Assembly (NCBI RefSeq): GCF_001422045.1
Contig: NZ_LMLW01000001.1
Location: 194,972 to 258,971, forward strand
Origin: Sphingomonas sp. Leaf242
GTDB lineage: Bacteria; Pseudomonadota; Alphaproteobacteria; Sphingomonadales; Sphingomonadaceae
Reading direction: 5' to 3'
DNA length: 64,000 nucleotides
The position numbers and the translations under genes were made by a program. Positions 52,805 to 62,409 of this stretch are shown here, piece after piece. Each line of letters opens with the position of its first letter. Positions within the stretch are counted from its first letter, which is position 1. Under the pieces are notes generated by a model that made no database searches, was not told the origin of the DNA, and saw nothing but the letters and a program-made list of their open reading frames with translations.

Positions 52805-53785
52805 TTATGCTCCCGTGACGTTGCGCAGCGTCGCGATCAGCGTGCGACGGGCGAGGGGGATCTTGAAGTCATTCGAGCCATAGCCCTTGGCATCGGCCAG
52901 CAGCGCCGTCGCCGCAGCCTCGAACACGGCATCGGACGGCGCCTTGCCGACCAGAGCCGCCTCGACCGCCGGATTGCGCCACGGCATCGGGCCGAGCCCA
53001 CCGAACGCGAGCGAGGCCGACGCGATCACGCCGTCCTGCACGTCGACGATCGCCGCTACCGAGACGAGCGCGAAGGCATACGATGCACGGTCACGAACCT
53101 TGCGGTATTCCTGCTTGCCCTTGACCGGCGCCGGCAACTCGATGTGCGTGATCAGCTCACCCGCTTCGAGCGCGTTCTCGATCTGCGGCGTATCGCCCGG
53201 TAAACGGTAGAAGTCGTGGATCGAGATCCGCCGACGATCGCCGTCCGCCTTCAGCGTCACGATCGTCGCGTCGAGCGCCCGCATCGCCACCGCCATGTCG
53301 CTCGGGTGCGTCGCGATGCAATGCTCGCTCGTCCCCAGCACGGCCAAGATGCGGTTGAAGCCGCCGATCGCCGAACAGCCGCTGCCCGGCTCGCGCTTGT
53401 TGCACGCCGCTGCGGTGTCGTAGAAGTAATAGCACCGCGTCCGTTGAAGCAAATTGCCCCCGGTCGACGCCTTGTTGCGCAACTGCCCCGAGGCACCCGC
53501 CAGCAACGCGCGGCTCAGTACCTCGTACTTGGCAACGACGCGGCGGTCGGCAGCGAGATCGCTGTTCGGCACCAATGCACCGATCGTCAGCCCGCCATCC
53601 TCGCGCTCTTCGATCTTCGCGAGATCGAGCCGCGAGATGTCGACCAGCTTGTCCGGCGTCTCGACCTGCAACTTCATCAGGTCGAGCAAATTGGTGCCGC
53701 CCGCGATGAACTTGGCGCCGCTCGTATCAATATCCTTGACCGCAGCCTCGGGCGTCGCGGCCTTCTCGTACGTGAAGGTCTTCAT
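52805..53785 (-). CDS. FAD-binding subunit of molybdenum hydroxylase (PaoB-like, with 4Fe-4S cysteines)
   Basis: The 326-residue protein begins [16 protein letters not shown] and has [13 protein letters not shown] and [12 protein letters not shown], the FAD pyrophosphate-binding loops. After it come Cys residues in [22 protein letters not shown], a pattern found in PaoB, where they bind an extra 4Fe-4S cluster. It passes electrons from the 2Fe-2S subunit to FAD and an acceptor. Its ATG overlaps the stop of the 2Fe-2S gene (ATGA). Confidence 0.93.
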   Translation of the reverse strand: MKTFTYEKAATPEAAVKDIDTSGAKFIAGGTNLLDLMKLQVETPDKLVDISRLDLAKIEEREDGGLTIGALVPNSDLAADRRVVAKYEVLSRALLAGASGQLRNKASTGGNLLQRTRCYYFYDTAAACNKREPGSGCSAIGGFNRILAVLGTSEHCIATHPSDMAVAMRALDATIVTLKADGDRRRISIHDFYRLPGDTPQIENALEAGELITHIELPAPVKGKQEYRKVRDRASYAFALVSVAAIVDVQDGVIASASLAFGGLGPMPWRNPAVEAALVGKAPSDAVFEAAATALLADAKGYGSNDFKIPLARRTLIATLRNVTGA

Positions 53786-54345
53786 GCCACCAGCTCCCCA
53801 CGCGCGTTGGCTTCCATCGCGGCGTCCTTCTCGTCCGCGGTCCGGCCTGCGGGCTCGGCACCACCGACTTCGCGGATCGCATCGACGATGTTCGGATACG
53901 CGGCGCAACGGCACAGATTGCCGCTCATCCGCTCGGAAATCTCGGCATCGTCGAACTTCGGATCGGTCAGGTCGCCCGACGCATGGCTGGCCCAGCCCTT
54001 CTTGACCTCATCGAGCATGCCGACCGCCGAACAGATCTGCCCCGGCGTGCAATAGCCGCACTGATACCCGTCATGCCGCACGAACGCGTCCTGCAACGCG
54101 TGGAGGTTGCCCGGCTGGCCAATGCCCTCGATCGTCGTGATCTCGTCGTCCTGATGCATCACCGCGAGCGTCAGGCAGGAATTGACCCGGCGCCCGTTGA
54201 TCAGCACCGTGCACGCCCCGCACTGGCCATGGTCGCAACCCTTTTTCGAGCCCGTCAGCCCGAGATGCTCGCGGCACAGGTCGAGCACCGACGTGCGAAT
54301 ATCGGGCTCGGCGTCATATGATTGACCATTGATCGTGAAATGCAT
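53782..54345 (-). CDS. 2Fe-2S subunit of molybdenum hydroxylase (PaoA-like)
   Basis: The 187-residue protein has the N-terminal ferredoxin-type cluster [22 protein letters not shown] and the C-terminal helical cluster QCGYCTPGQ...GNLCRCAAY, giving two 2Fe-2S centres. It carries electrons from molybdopterin to FAD. Escherichia coli PaoA has a Tat signal for export; none is seen here, so this complex is probably cytoplasmic. It is the first gene of the six-gene operon ending in the MobA-like gene. A 25-residue charged tail follows the last cluster. Confidence 0.93.
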   Translation of the reverse strand: MHFTINGQSYDAEPDIRTSVLDLCREHLGLTGSKKGCDHGQCGACTVLINGRRVNSCLTLAVMHQDDEITTIEGIGQPGNLHALQDAFVRHDGYQCGYCTPGQICSAVGMLDEVKKGWASHASGDLTDPKFDDAEISERMSGNLCRCAAYPNIVDAIREVGGAEPAGRTADEKDAAMEANARGELVA

Positions 54346-54402
54346 GGCGGTGCCCCTGGTTGAATGTGCCGGGAATGTACGGATTTCGAGGACTCAACGC
54401 CG

Positions 54403-55503
54403 ATGCGACCAATCGTTTCCTATTGCGACAGGCTCTCATACATAGTTGCGCTGGCACTGGCGGCGGCGAGCGGGCAAGCTGTTGCGATGACGCCAGCTTC
54501 TCCCCGATTGTCGCCCCCGATCGTCATCGCGCACCGTGGTGCGAGCGGTCTCCGCCCCGAGCATACGCTGGCGGCGTATTCGCTCGCGATCGACCAGGGT
54601 GCAGACTTCATCGAGCCCGATCTGGTGCCGACCAAGGACGACGTCCTCGTCGCGCGGCACGAGAACAACATCGCCGAGACGACCAACGTCGCCGACCATC
54701 CCGAGTTCGCTGGCCGGAAAACCACCAAGACGATCGACGGCCAGACCATGACCGGCTGGTTCGTCGAGGACTTCACGCTCGCCGAACTGAAGACGCTGCG
54801 CGCGAAGGAACGCCTGCCCAAGCTGCGCCCCGCGAACACCGCCTATGACGGCCAATTCGCAATCCCGACGCTCGCCGAGATCATCGCGCTCGCCAAGCGC
54901 CGCACGACCGAGACGGGCCGGACGATCGGCATCTATCCCGAGACCAAGCATCCGACCTATTTCGCGAAGATCGGCCACCCGACCGACGCGAAACTGGTCG
55001 CCGAACTGCGCGAGGCCGGCTGGGATTCGGCCAAAGCGCCGGTCTTCATCCAGTCGTTCGAGGTCGCCAACCTCCAGCGCCTCCACAAGATGACGAAAGT
55101 CCGCCTGATCCAGCTCATGGACGGCGAGGGCGGTCCCGCCGATGGCGCCCAGCCGAGCTACAAGGCGATGATCACGCCCGAAGGCCTCAAGGCGGTCGCC
55201 GCCTACGCCTACGGCATCGGCCCGAACAAGAGCATGCTCTGGACCGACGCGACCCCCACCACGCTGGTCGCCGACGCGCACACCGCGGGGCTACGCGTCC
55301 ACCCCTGGACCTACCGCGCCGAAAACTATTTCGAACCGACCCGCTTCCGCCGCGGCACCGACCCCGCAGCCCACGGCGACATCGCCGCGGAGATCGACGC
55401 CGGCCTTGCACAAGGTATCGACGGTTTCTTCACCGACTTTCCGCTATACGGAGCCCAAGCGCGCGACCGAGCCCAGGGAACCGCGCGTGCAGGAGTAAAG
55501 TAA
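54403..55503 (+). CDS. Periplasmic glycerophosphodiester phosphodiesterase
   Basis: The 366-residue protein has a signal peptide (SYIVALALAAASGQAVA) and the GDPD core. IAHRGASGLRPEHTLAAY holds the catalytic His and Glu, DFIEPDLVPTKD the metal ligands, and IYPETKHPTYF the second half-site. It cleaves glycerophosphodiesters to glycerol-3-phosphate and an alcohol, as GlpQ does in the periplasm. ATG 54403 follows GAGGAC by nine bases. The stop abuts the ATG of the next gene, so the two are probably co-translated. Confidence 0.93.
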   Translation: MRPIVSYCDRLSYIVALALAAASGQAVAMTPASPRLSPPIVIAHRGASGLRPEHTLAAYSLAIDQGADFIEPDLVPTKDDVLVARHENNIAETTNVADHPEFAGRKTTKTIDGQTMTGWFVEDFTLAELKTLRAKERLPKLRPANTAYDGQFAIPTLAEIIALAKRRTTETGRTIGIYPETKHPTYFAKIGHPTDAKLVAELREAGWDSAKAPVFIQSFEVANLQRLHKMTKVRLIQLMDGEGGPADGAQPSYKAMITPEGLKAVAAYAYGIGPNKSMLWTDATPTTLVADAHTAGLRVHPWTYRAENYFEPTRFRRGTDPAAHGDIAAEIDAGLAQGIDGFFTDFPLYGAQARDRAQGTARAGVK

Positions 55504-55782
55504 ATGCGTAAGGTTCTTCCCGTACTCGCGGTGCTGCCGTTCCTCGTAAGTGGCTGCATCAGCACCGCAACTTCGATCGTGAAGGCGCCGTTCCAGGTCG
55601 CCGGCAAAGCGGTCGACTGGACCACCACAAGTCAGGAAGAATCGGACCGCAACTACGGCAAGAAGATGCGCAAGCAGGAGGCCGAAGAGGGCAAGCAGCG
55701 CAAGGAACTCGCGAAGCGCTGCAAGCGCGATCCGCAGCGCTCGGAATGCGGCCAGTACCAAGGTTATCGCGCGGGAAACTGA
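55504..55782 (+). CDS. Small putative lipoprotein
   Basis: The 92-residue protein has a lipoprotein signal with lipobox FLVSGC (Cys18), then a short hydrophobic/neutral part (TSIVKAPFQVAGKAVDW), and a highly charged helical tail (KKMRKQEAEEGKQRKELAKR). No named family is recognised. Its ATG follows immediately after the stop of the phosphodiesterase gene. It is probably an outer-membrane lipoprotein; function unknown. Confidence 0.8.
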   Translation: MRKVLPVLAVLPFLVSGCISTATSIVKAPFQVAGKAVDWTTTSQEESDRNYGKKMRKQEAEEGKQRKELAKRCKRDPQRSECGQYQGYRAGN

Positions 55783-55811
55783 GCGGCTTCCTAATACCAC
55801 CAAACTAAGCC

Positions 55812-55915
55812 CCACCCCGGCGAAGGCCGGGGCCCAGTTGGGGGACGTCGCTAACGACGGACTGCGCGCTGTTACCGCTGCCTTCCAACTGGGCCCCGGC
55901 CTCCGCCGGGGTGGT
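55812..55915. repeat. Inverted repeat (CCACCCCGGCGAAGGCCGGGG type)
   Basis: CCACCCCGGCGAAGGCCGG with GGCCCAGTTGG faces CCAACTGGGCC with CCGGCCTCCGCCGGGGTGG. It is a 41131-family copy between convergent genes. Confidence 0.8.
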
Positions 55916-55943
55916 GGCTAAAACCAGACCCTCTGCACCCTCC

Positions 55944-56000
55944 TTGTTCTCCCGCGAAGGCGGGAGCCCAGTCTGGACTCCCGCCTTCGCGGGAGAACAA
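55944..56000. repeat. Compact inverted repeat (TTGTTCTCCCGCGAAGGCGGGAG type)
   Basis: TTGTTCTCCCGCGAAGGCGG and CCGCCTTCGCGGGAGAACAA are perfect mirror arms around a short CCCAGTCTGG centre. It is a strong hairpin between convergent genes. Confidence 0.8.
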
Positions 56001-56039
56001 GGAAGCGGGAGAACAAGCTGTGGCGTTCGCGACAGCCCC

Positions 56040-56705
56040 TCAAAACCACCCCATCACGCTAACCGGAAACGGCGTCCACCAACCAACCCGAACCCCAGCA
56101 AACCGCAGCGCATCCCCCGTCCACGCATTACACGTCCGCACCGCGCTATAACGCCCGTTAGCCTCATAAAACGCATCATACCCCGCATACCCCCGATACC
56201 GCGCACCCCCATCCCGAAAGCTAGCCCGGATATACGCCGCCAACCGCCGATACTGCGCCGGCGTGACCACGATCTCTCGAGCCCCATCGCCCGCGCGCGG
56301 CCTCGGCAGATGATCGACATGCATCAACGTCCGATCACTCCCGACCGCCGAAGCAACCACGGTCCGCAGCTTCACGTCCGCCCAGGTCGGCGTCTCCAGG
56401 TAAAACGTCTTCTCCCCCCACCCGAACGCCACATGATTGAACGCGCCATAACGAGGGTCACGCAGATCCTCCGCACGAGCCACCCCGCGCCAGTCCACCC
56501 CGGCGGCCACCTTCGGCACGATGATTCCGGTATGCACGCCGTTGCTCTCGACGAAGATATGAACGCCCTCGGCCGGCGCCCGCCAGTCGCGATTGCTCGG
56601 GATCGACCCGCCGACCAACCCCGCGACCGCATAGCTCGCAACCACCCCGAACACCGCCGCGATCGCTCGTAAAATCCACTTAACCCAGCGCGTTTCCGTC
56701 TTCAT
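56040..56705 (-). CDS. DUF2459 (TIGR02117-like) family protein
   Basis: The 221-residue protein has an N-terminal membrane anchor (ILRAIAAVFGVVASYAVAGLV). The family pattern is seen in VESNGVHTGIIVPK, AFGWGEKTFYLETPTWADV and RTCNAWTGDALRFAGV, which together place a conserved His, Tyr/Gly and Cys-Asn in an extracytoplasmic domain, perhaps a hydrolase of NlpC/P60-like shape. Biochemical role unknown. It is divergent from phhA, with only 22 bases between starts. Confidence 0.85.
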   Translation of the reverse strand: MKTETRWVKWILRAIAAVFGVVASYAVAGLVGGSIPSNRDWRAPAEGVHIFVESNGVHTGIIVPKVAAGVDWRGVARAEDLRDPRYGAFNHVAFGWGEKTFYLETPTWADVKLRTVVASAVGSDRTLMHVDHLPRPRAGDGAREIVVTPAQYRRLAAYIRASFRDGGARYRGYAGYDAFYEANGRYSAVRTCNAWTGDALRFAGVRVGWWTPFPVSVMGWF

Positions 56706-56727
56706 TCCGTCATGCTAGACCAGCCGC

Positions 56728-57606
56728 ATGGCCAATGACACACACGTACTGAGCACCCCGCCCGAAGGCGCGCCCGACTGGACGATCCCGCAGAACTGGG
56801 CGGATTACACCGCGGAGGATCACGCGACCTGGGACACGCTGTTCGCGCGCCAGTCGAAGCTGCTTCCCGGCCGCGCCTCGAACGCCTGGCTGCGCGGGCT
56901 CGACGTGCTGAAGCTGTCGAAACCCGGCATCCCCGATTTCGAGGAACTGTCCGAACGCCTGACCAAGCTCACCGGCTGGTCGGTCGTCGCGGTCCCCGGC
57001 CTCGTCCCCGACGACGTGTTCTTCGATCACATGGCCAATCGTCGCTTCGTGGCGGGCAACTTCATCCGCCGCCCCGACCAGCTCGATTATCTGCAGGAAC
57101 CCGACGTCTTCCACGACGTGTTCGGCCATGTGCCGATGCTCGCCGACCCGGTGTTCGCCGACTACCTCGCCGCCTACGGCCGCGGCGGCCAGCGTGCGCT
57201 GGGGCTCGACGCGCTGAAATACTTGGGACGGCTCTACTGGTACACGGTCGAGTTCGGCCTGATCGCCGAACCCGAAGGCCTGCGCATCTACGGCTCGGGC
57301 ATCGTCTCCAGTTACGCGGAAACCCGGTTCGCGCTCGACGATCCGAGCCCCAACCGGATCGCGCTCGATCTCGCCCGGGTGATGCGCACCGAGTACCGGA
57401 TCGACGATTTCCAGCAGAACTATTTCGTCATTCCGAGCTTCGAGGAGTTGCTGCGGTTGACGGTCGAGACCGACTTCGCGCCGCTGTACGAGGAGCTGAA
57501 GGCGCTCCCGGATATCCCGGTCGCGCGGATCGAGCTGGGGGACGTGGTGATTACCGAGGGCACGCAGGATTACGCGAACGCAAAGCTGGCCGCCGAGACC
57601 GCCTAA
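56728..57606 (+). CDS. phhA: Phenylalanine 4-monooxygenase
   Basis: The 292-residue protein is a typical bacterial pterin-dependent aromatic hydroxylase. DVFHDVFGHVPML provides the two iron-binding His residues near 130 and YWYTVEFGLI the Glu near 173. It hydroxylates phenylalanine to tyrosine with tetrahydropterin and oxygen, and is cytoplasmic. The start ATG 56728 is followed by MANDTHVLSTPPEGAPDW, a common N-terminus. No pterin recycling gene (phhB) is adjacent. Confidence 0.96.
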   Translation: MANDTHVLSTPPEGAPDWTIPQNWADYTAEDHATWDTLFARQSKLLPGRASNAWLRGLDVLKLSKPGIPDFEELSERLTKLTGWSVVAVPGLVPDDVFFDHMANRRFVAGNFIRRPDQLDYLQEPDVFHDVFGHVPMLADPVFADYLAAYGRGGQRALGLDALKYLGRLYWYTVEFGLIAEPEGLRIYGSGIVSSYAETRFALDDPSPNRIALDLARVMRTEYRIDDFQQNYFVIPSFEELLRLTVETDFAPLYEELKALPDIPVARIELGDVVITEGTQDYANAKLAAETA

Positions 57607-57625
57607 AAGCACCTCTCACAGAGGC

Positions 57626-57719
57626 CACCACCCCGGCGAAGGCCGGGGCCCAGTTGGGATAGCGGTGCGGTTCTATCGCAAGGGTTCACCCAACTGGGCC
57701 CCGGCCTCCGCCGGGGTGG
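57626..57719. repeat. Inverted repeat (CCACCACCCCGGCGAAGGCC type)
   Basis: CCACCCCGGCGAAGGCCGG with CCCAGTTGGG faces CCCAACTGGG with CCGGCCTCCGCCGGGGTGG, the 41131 family, downstream of phhA. Confidence 0.8.
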
Positions 57720-57752
57720 CGGCGGCAGTGGGTGAGTGCAACGCTTCCCAAC

Positions 57753-57810
57753 TTGTTCCCCCGCGAAGGCGGGGGCCCAGACTGGACCCCCGCCTTCGCG
57801 GGGGGAACAA
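57753..57810. repeat. Compact inverted repeat (TTGTTCCCCCGCGAAGGCGGGGG type)
   Basis: TTGTTCCCCCGCGAAGGCGG and CCGCCTTCGCGGGGGGAACAA form a hairpin with a CCCAGACTGGA centre between convergent phhA and prmA. Confidence 0.8.
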
Positions 57811-57837
57811 CCTTCTTGGGGGGAGGCCTACGCTACC

Positions 57838-58773
57838 TCAAATATCCAGCGCCCACCCATCACGCCCCTTGGGATCGAACGGCCCCTCCGCCACGAACCT
57901 CTCCGCCCCAGCGCGCAACCGAAGCACACTCCAATCCCCCCGCCGGTCGACCGCCTCGAGCGAACACCCGCAAGCCTCATACGCCGCCACGACCCCAGCC
58001 CGCTGCGTCTCCAGCAACCCGGCCAGCACGATCGTAGCCCCCACATCCGAAATAGACGCGATCTCTGGCGCCATAGACACCAGCGGCCCCGCCAGAATGT
58101 TCGCAATCACCAGATCATACGGCGCCCGAACCACGATCGCATCGTCAAGCGTACCATCCGCCACAACCAGATCGATCCCCCCGACCCCATTGAGCGCAGC
58201 ATTCTCAGCCGTAACATCGATCGAGACCGGATCGATATCCGTCCCCATCACCTTGGCCTCAGGCCAAAGATGCGCGGCCGCAAACGCCAGCAACCCCGTC
58301 CCCGTCCCGATATCGATCACGTTCGCAAACGAGGCCTCCGCCAACCCGTCGAGCATCGCCAGACACCCGCTGGTCGTCTCGTGATGCCCCGTCCCGAACG
58401 CCCGGCTCGCCTCGATCAGGAACGCCCGCTGGTCCGCCGGCACCGCGCCCGCATGCGCGCCGGTATGCACAAAGAACCGCCCGACCGACAAAGGCTCGAG
58501 CCCCGCCTGGCTCATCGTCACCCAGTCCGCGTCGCCCAGCCGCTCGACCGCGATCTCGGCCCCCGCCGCACTCGGCACCAGCGCCCGCACCGCCGCGACC
58601 GTGTCGGCGGCCGGCTCATGCTCGAAATACGCGTCGAGCCTCCACGACTCGACGTCGTCCTCGATCTCCTCGGTGGTCATCAACACGCCGTCGATCGTCA
58701 GGTCGTCGCTCGCATCGATCGCCTCCGCCTCCGCCCGCGTGCAGGGGAGCGTGAGCTTCCAACTATCGGACAT
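57838..58773 (-). CDS. prmA: Ribosomal protein L11 methyltransferase
   Basis: The 311-residue protein has RAFGTGHHETTSGCLAML and the SAM motif VIDIGTGTGLLAFAAA, then GTDIDPVSI and YDLVIANILAGPL (N-x-x/NPP-like), in PrmA order. The N-terminal ~110 residues are the L11-recognition domain. It trimethylates ribosomal protein L11. ATG 58773 is preferred to 58785 because it gives the MSDSWKL N-terminus. It overlaps the upstream SDR gene by 11 bases. Confidence 0.92.
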   Translation of the reverse strand: MSDSWKLTLPCTRAEAEAIDASDDLTIDGVLMTTEEIEDDVESWRLDAYFEHEPAADTVAAVRALVPSAAGAEIAVERLGDADWVTMSQAGLEPLSVGRFFVHTGAHAGAVPADQRAFLIEASRAFGTGHHETTSGCLAMLDGLAEASFANVIDIGTGTGLLAFAAAHLWPEAKVMGTDIDPVSIDVTAENAALNGVGGIDLVVADGTLDDAIVVRAPYDLVIANILAGPLVSMAPEIASISDVGATIVLAGLLETQRAGVVAAYEACGCSLEAVDRRGDWSVLRLRAGAERFVAEGPFDPKGRDGWALDI

Positions 58774-59452
58774 AGCTCGCCCCATTCACGTCGATCACCG
58801 ACCCCGTCATCGAAGCCGGCGCTTCCAGCGCGAGAAACTTCGCCGCAGCCGCAATCTCTTCCGGTGCAGCAACCCGCCCGAGCGGAATATCCGCCAGCAA
58901 CGCATCGCCGCCACGGCTCGACAGATAATCCTCCGCCATCCCGGTCATCGTGAACCCGGGGCACACCGCAAACGCGAGGATGCCCTCCCGAGCATACCCC
59001 CGGGCAATCGTTTTGGTCATCGCCACCATCCCCGCCTTCGACGCGGCGTAATGCCAGTGCGCCGGCGAATCCCCGCGATAGGCGGCCCGGCTCGCGATAT
59101 TGACGATCCGACCACCGACACCCCGAGCCTGCCAGTGCAGCACCGCCAATCGGCACAGCTCGGCAGACGCGGTCAGGTTGATCCGCATCGTCCGCTCCCA
59201 CTGCGCGGTCCAGTCGCCGTCGGCGAGCGGTGCCGCCTCGAACACCCCCGCATTGTTGATCAGCACATCGATCGCGCCGCCCGCCTGCTCGAGTGCAGCG
59301 TTCCACAACGCAGTCGGCCCTGCAGGATCGCTGAAGTCGGCTGGGATACCGCTAGCGGTCCCGTGTCCGATGACGGACGCGCCCGCATCGGTCAGCGCCG
59401 CATGAATAGCCGCGCCGATACCGCGACTGGAGCCGGTAAGAAGAATGGTCAT
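58763..59452 (-). CDS. SDR-family oxidoreductase
   Basis: The 229-residue protein has the cofactor motif TGSSRGIGAAIH, the structural VLINNAGVFE, the catalytic Ser in NIASRAAYRG and YAASKAG (Tyr-x3-Lys), and CPGFTMTGMAEDYL. It is a classical short-chain dehydrogenase like FabG, reducing or oxidising a carbonyl/hydroxyl with NAD(P)H. The substrate is unknown. It is the first gene of a two-gene set with prmA, overlapping by 11 bases. Confidence 0.9.
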   Translation of the reverse strand: MTILLTGSSRGIGAAIHAALTDAGASVIGHGTASGIPADFSDPAGPTALWNAALEQAGGAIDVLINNAGVFEAAPLADGDWTAQWERTMRINLTASAELCRLAVLHWQARGVGGRIVNIASRAAYRGDSPAHWHYAASKAGMVAMTKTIARGYAREGILAFAVCPGFTMTGMAEDYLSSRGGDALLADIPLGRVAAPEEIAAAAKFLALEAPASMTGSVIDVNGASYVR

Positions 59453-59505
59453 CCCCGCGCTCTAGCGCCGCAGGCCGTATCCGTCACCAAGCCGAAGAAG
59501 GAATG

Positions 59506-59633
59506 GTTCACGCGGAGACGCGGAGGCGCGGAGAGGGGGCGGTCAGGCGAGACGCGTAACAACGAGAGTTTTGAAGAACCTCCGGCTCCGCCAGACCCTC
59601 CGCGTCTCTGCGTCTCCGCGTCTCCGCGTGAAC
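59506..59633. repeat. Inverted repeat (TTCACGCGGAGACGCGGAG type)
   Basis: GGTTCACGCGGAGACGCGGAGG is mirrored by GCGTCTCCGCGTCTCCGCGTGAACC about 90 bases on, with tandem GCGGAG/CTCCGC units. It sits between two minus-strand genes and looks like a different family from the others in the window. Confidence 0.78.
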
Positions 59634-59656
59634 CCACTACTCTCTTCCGGTGCCCC

Positions 59657-61045
59657 TCAAGCCACGCTAGCCGAAAACCCATCCGCCGCGCCGCGCAGCT
59701 CGCCCAGCTTGTCGTCGACCTCGCCGAACTGCCGCCCTAGTCCGTCGATCTCGGTAGCCACGCTCTCGGTATCCTCGCGGATCGCGGCGATCGTGGTCGA
59801 CATCGAATCCGCCGCCAGCGCGGTTTCGTCGACCGCGGCGGTGATCGCGCACACGGTCTGCGCCTGCGCTTCCATCGCATAGCGGATGCGGCCGGCGGAC
59901 TCCTGCACGTCGGCGACCGTCGACTTGATGATCGCATTGGTCTCGACGGTCGCGCGCGTCGCCGCCTGGATGGCAGCGATCTTCGCGGCGATGTCGTCGG
60001 TCGCGCGCGCGGTCTGGCTCGCAAGCGATTTCACCTCCTGCGCGACGACCGCAAAGCCGCGCCCCGCATCGCCCGCGCGCGCGGCCTCGATCGTCGCGTT
60101 CAGCGCCAGCAGATTGGTCTGCCCGGCAATGTTCCGGATCAACCCGAGGATCGAATCGATCGATTTGGCATGCTCGCTCAGCGCGTCCGAGGTCCCGACC
60201 GCGAGATCGGCCTGGACCGAGGCACGGTCGGCGATCCGCGCGGCGGACTCGACCTCGACGCGCGCGTCCTCGATCGCGCGGATCAGGCCGGCGGCGACCT
60301 GGGCTGCTTCGCGCATCGCGACCGCGGATTGCTCGGCGGCGGCGGCGACTTCGCTCGCCTTGCCCAGGACGCTGCGGGTCGACGACGATGCGCCTTCCGC
60401 CTGGATCCGGATGCGCGCGCCGAGGGCCGCGGTATCCTCGATCGACGCGGCGATCGACTCGCGAAAATCCGCCGCCCGTGCGCCGCGCTCGCCCCGTGCC
60501 TGTGCGGCATCGGTGGCACCGAGATGCGATGCCATCAAATCCGCCTCGATCAGCGCGAGGCGCTGGACGATATCGCCCAGCCTCTGCATCTGCGCGGTAT
60601 CGGTGCCCATCCGGTCCGCCACCAGGCTCAGCGTCACGCTATGCGCGAACGCCAGCGACGACAGCAGAGCGGGCAGGGGAATGCCGGATTTGCGCGAATC
60701 GTCGGCATGGCCGATCGCGATCGCCTTCCAGGCCTCGTCATAGGGCGACTGGTATTTCAGCCGCGCGTACTCGGCACTGGCCGTGATACGGCGCGCCAGT
60801 CGCTCGGGCGTGAAATACGCCACGACGTGACTCACCGCCTCCAGCGACAGATAACGCTGCCAGAACGTCTCGGCGATCCGGCGATGGTCGTCTTCGTCCA
60901 GCAGCGCGGTCAAGGTCGCGCAGGTCGGCGCGATCAGCCCGTCCCAGTCGTAGTCGCGCACGCGGTCGCGCAGCGATCGACTGTCGCTGTCCCAGGCCGC
61001 GGGAAGTAGGGGGCGGGGCGACGCGCTGGCGGGTGTTGCAGTCAT
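59657..61045 (-). CDS. Soluble methyl-accepting chemotaxis-type receptor (copy 2)
   Basis: The 462-residue protein lacks membrane helices. Its N-terminal ~170 residues are helical and loosely resemble a globin-coupled sensor ([18 protein letters not shown], then [13 protein letters not shown]), but the proximal heme His position is not convincing. The signalling domain has [25 protein letters not shown], the hairpin tip, and is nearly identical to that of the next gene upstream. It probably senses a cytoplasmic cue. ATG 61045 follows AGGA; eight bases separate it from the upstream stop. Confidence 0.88.
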   Translation of the reverse strand: MTATPASASPRPLLPAAWDSDSRSLRDRVRDYDWDGLIAPTCATLTALLDEDDHRRIAETFWQRYLSLEAVSHVVAYFTPERLARRITASAEYARLKYQSPYDEAWKAIAIGHADDSRKSGIPLPALLSSLAFAHSVTLSLVADRMGTDTAQMQRLGDIVQRLALIEADLMASHLGATDAAQARGERGARAADFRESIAASIEDTAALGARIRIQAEGASSSTRSVLGKASEVAAAAEQSAVAMREAAQVAAGLIRAIEDARVEVESAARIADRASVQADLAVGTSDALSEHAKSIDSILGLIRNIAGQTNLLALNATIEAARAGDAGRGFAVVAQEVKSLASQTARATDDIAAKIAAIQAATRATVETNAIIKSTVADVQESAGRIRYAMEAQAQTVCAITAAVDETALAADSMSTTIAAIREDTESVATEIDGLGRQFGEVDDKLGELRGAADGFSASVA

Positions 61046-61053
61046 CGGGGTTC

Positions 61054-62409
61054 CTATGCAGCGACCTTGGCCACGAAATCGCCCGCGCTGTTCTTGAGAT
61101 GGCCGAGCCGTCCGTCGAGCACGTCGAAGCCCCGACCGACGCTGTCGATCTCGCGCGCGACGGTTTCGGTGTCCTCGCGGATCGTGGCGATCGTGGTCGA
61201 CATCGAATCCGCGGCCAGTGCTGTCTCGTCGACCGCGGCGGTAATTGCGGTCACGGTCTGTGCCTGCGCTTCCATCGCGTAGCGGATGCGGTCGGCGCTC
61301 TCCTGCACTTCGGCGACGGTCGACTTGATGCTGGCGTTGGTCTCGACCGTCCCCCGCGTCGCCGACTGGATCGCGGCGATCTTGGCGGCGATGTCGTCGG
61401 TCGCGCGCGCGGTCTGGTTGGCGAGGCTCTTTACCTCCTGCGCCACCACCGCGAACCCGCGCCCGGCATCGCCTGCGCGCGCCGCCTCGATCGTCGCGTT
61501 CAGCGCGAGCAGGTTGGTCTGCCCGGCGATATCGCGGATCAGGCCGAGGATCGATTCGATCGACTTGGCATGGTCGCTCAGCGCCTCGGACATGCCGACC
61601 GCCTGGCCCGCCTGCACCGAAGCCCGGTTGGCGATCTCCGCTGCGGCCTCGACTTCGGTCCGCGCATCCTCGATCGCGCGGATCAGGCCCGCCGCGGTCT
61701 GTGCGGCCTCGCGCATCGCCACCGCGGACTGTTCGGCGGCGGCGGCGACTTCGCTCGCCTTGCCCAGCACCGCGCGGGTCGAGGCCGAACTGCGCACCGT
61801 TTGTTCGCGCAACGTATGACCCTCGTGCGTCGCGGTCTCGACCATCGCCGCAATACCGTCGCGGAACTCGGTGGCCAGCTTGTCGCGCGCGTCCTGCGCC
61901 GAATGCGCGCGATACGCGGTATAGATCGCGACCGTGATCTCGCCTTCGAGCGCCGACAGCCGCATGAGCGTGTCGATATACACCGGCAACGTCTCGCTGC
62001 TGCGATCGACCTGGCGCATCAGCACGTCCAGCGCGGCGCGATCGCTCGCGCTGATCATCGACAACAGCGCCATCGGCGACACGTCGGCGGCGTAGGCCGC
62101 TGCGACCGACCGTTCGATCGACTCGACCCAGCCGCGACCCGCGGTGTCGAGGAAGCGGTTGCGCAGGAACGTGCACCCGATCGCGATCATTTCCTCGGTC
62201 TTGTGCGCCGCCCAGACCCGTTCATCGGAGAAACAGCGCTGCCACTGCTCCCAATACGCCTTGGAGACGATTGCGATCTCGGGTTCGATCGCGTCCCACA
62301 CCGCGCGGCTCGCAGCAGTCAGCGAGCCGTCGAAGTCGAACGCCCGCAGCCGCGCCGGAAGGTCGATGGTGGCAGCGATCGCGCCGATCATCGGCATGTC
62401 TGTGGTCAA
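61054..62409 (-). CDS. Soluble methyl-accepting chemotaxis-type receptor (copy 1)
   Basis: The 451-residue protein also lacks membrane helices. Its N-terminal sensor part (about 1-190) differs from copy 2, with [22 protein letters not shown] and [20 protein letters not shown], possibly a divergent globin-type fold. The signalling tip is [20 protein letters not shown]. The start is TTG 62409, supported by GGAG nine bases upstream; ATG 62397 is the alternative. The two genes look like an old tandem duplication with a conserved output and a diverged input. Confidence 0.88.
   Translation of the reverse strand: MTTDMPMIGAIAATIDLPARLRAFDFDGSLTAASRAVWDAIEPEIAIVSKAYWEQWQRCFSDERVWAAHKTEEMIAIGCTFLRNRFLDTAGRGWVESIERSVAAAYAADVSPMALLSMISASDRAALDVLMRQVDRSSETLPVYIDTLMRLSALEGEITVAIYTAYRAHSAQDARDKLATEFRDGIAAMVETATHEGHTLREQTVRSSASTRAVLGKASEVAAAAEQSAVAMREAAQTAAGLIRAIEDARTEVEAAAEIANRASVQAGQAVGMSEALSDHAKSIESILGLIRDIAGQTNLLALNATIEAARAGDAGRGFAVVAQEVKSLANQTARATDDIAAKIAAIQSATRGTVETNASIKSTVAEVQESADRIRYAMEAQAQTVTAITAAVDETALAADSMSTTIATIREDTETVAREIDSVGRGFDVLDGRLGHLKNSAGDFVAKVAA

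Noticed and set aside
33600..57810. CRISPR array from repeated GC palindromes
   Set aside because: Copies are far apart, inverted and not regularly spaced; no cas genes are present.
61046..62176. Long N-terminal extension of the second soluble receptor
   Set aside because: It is an Arg/Asp-rich out-of-frame reading of the first receptor gene; AGGA and ATG 61045 give a sensible start.
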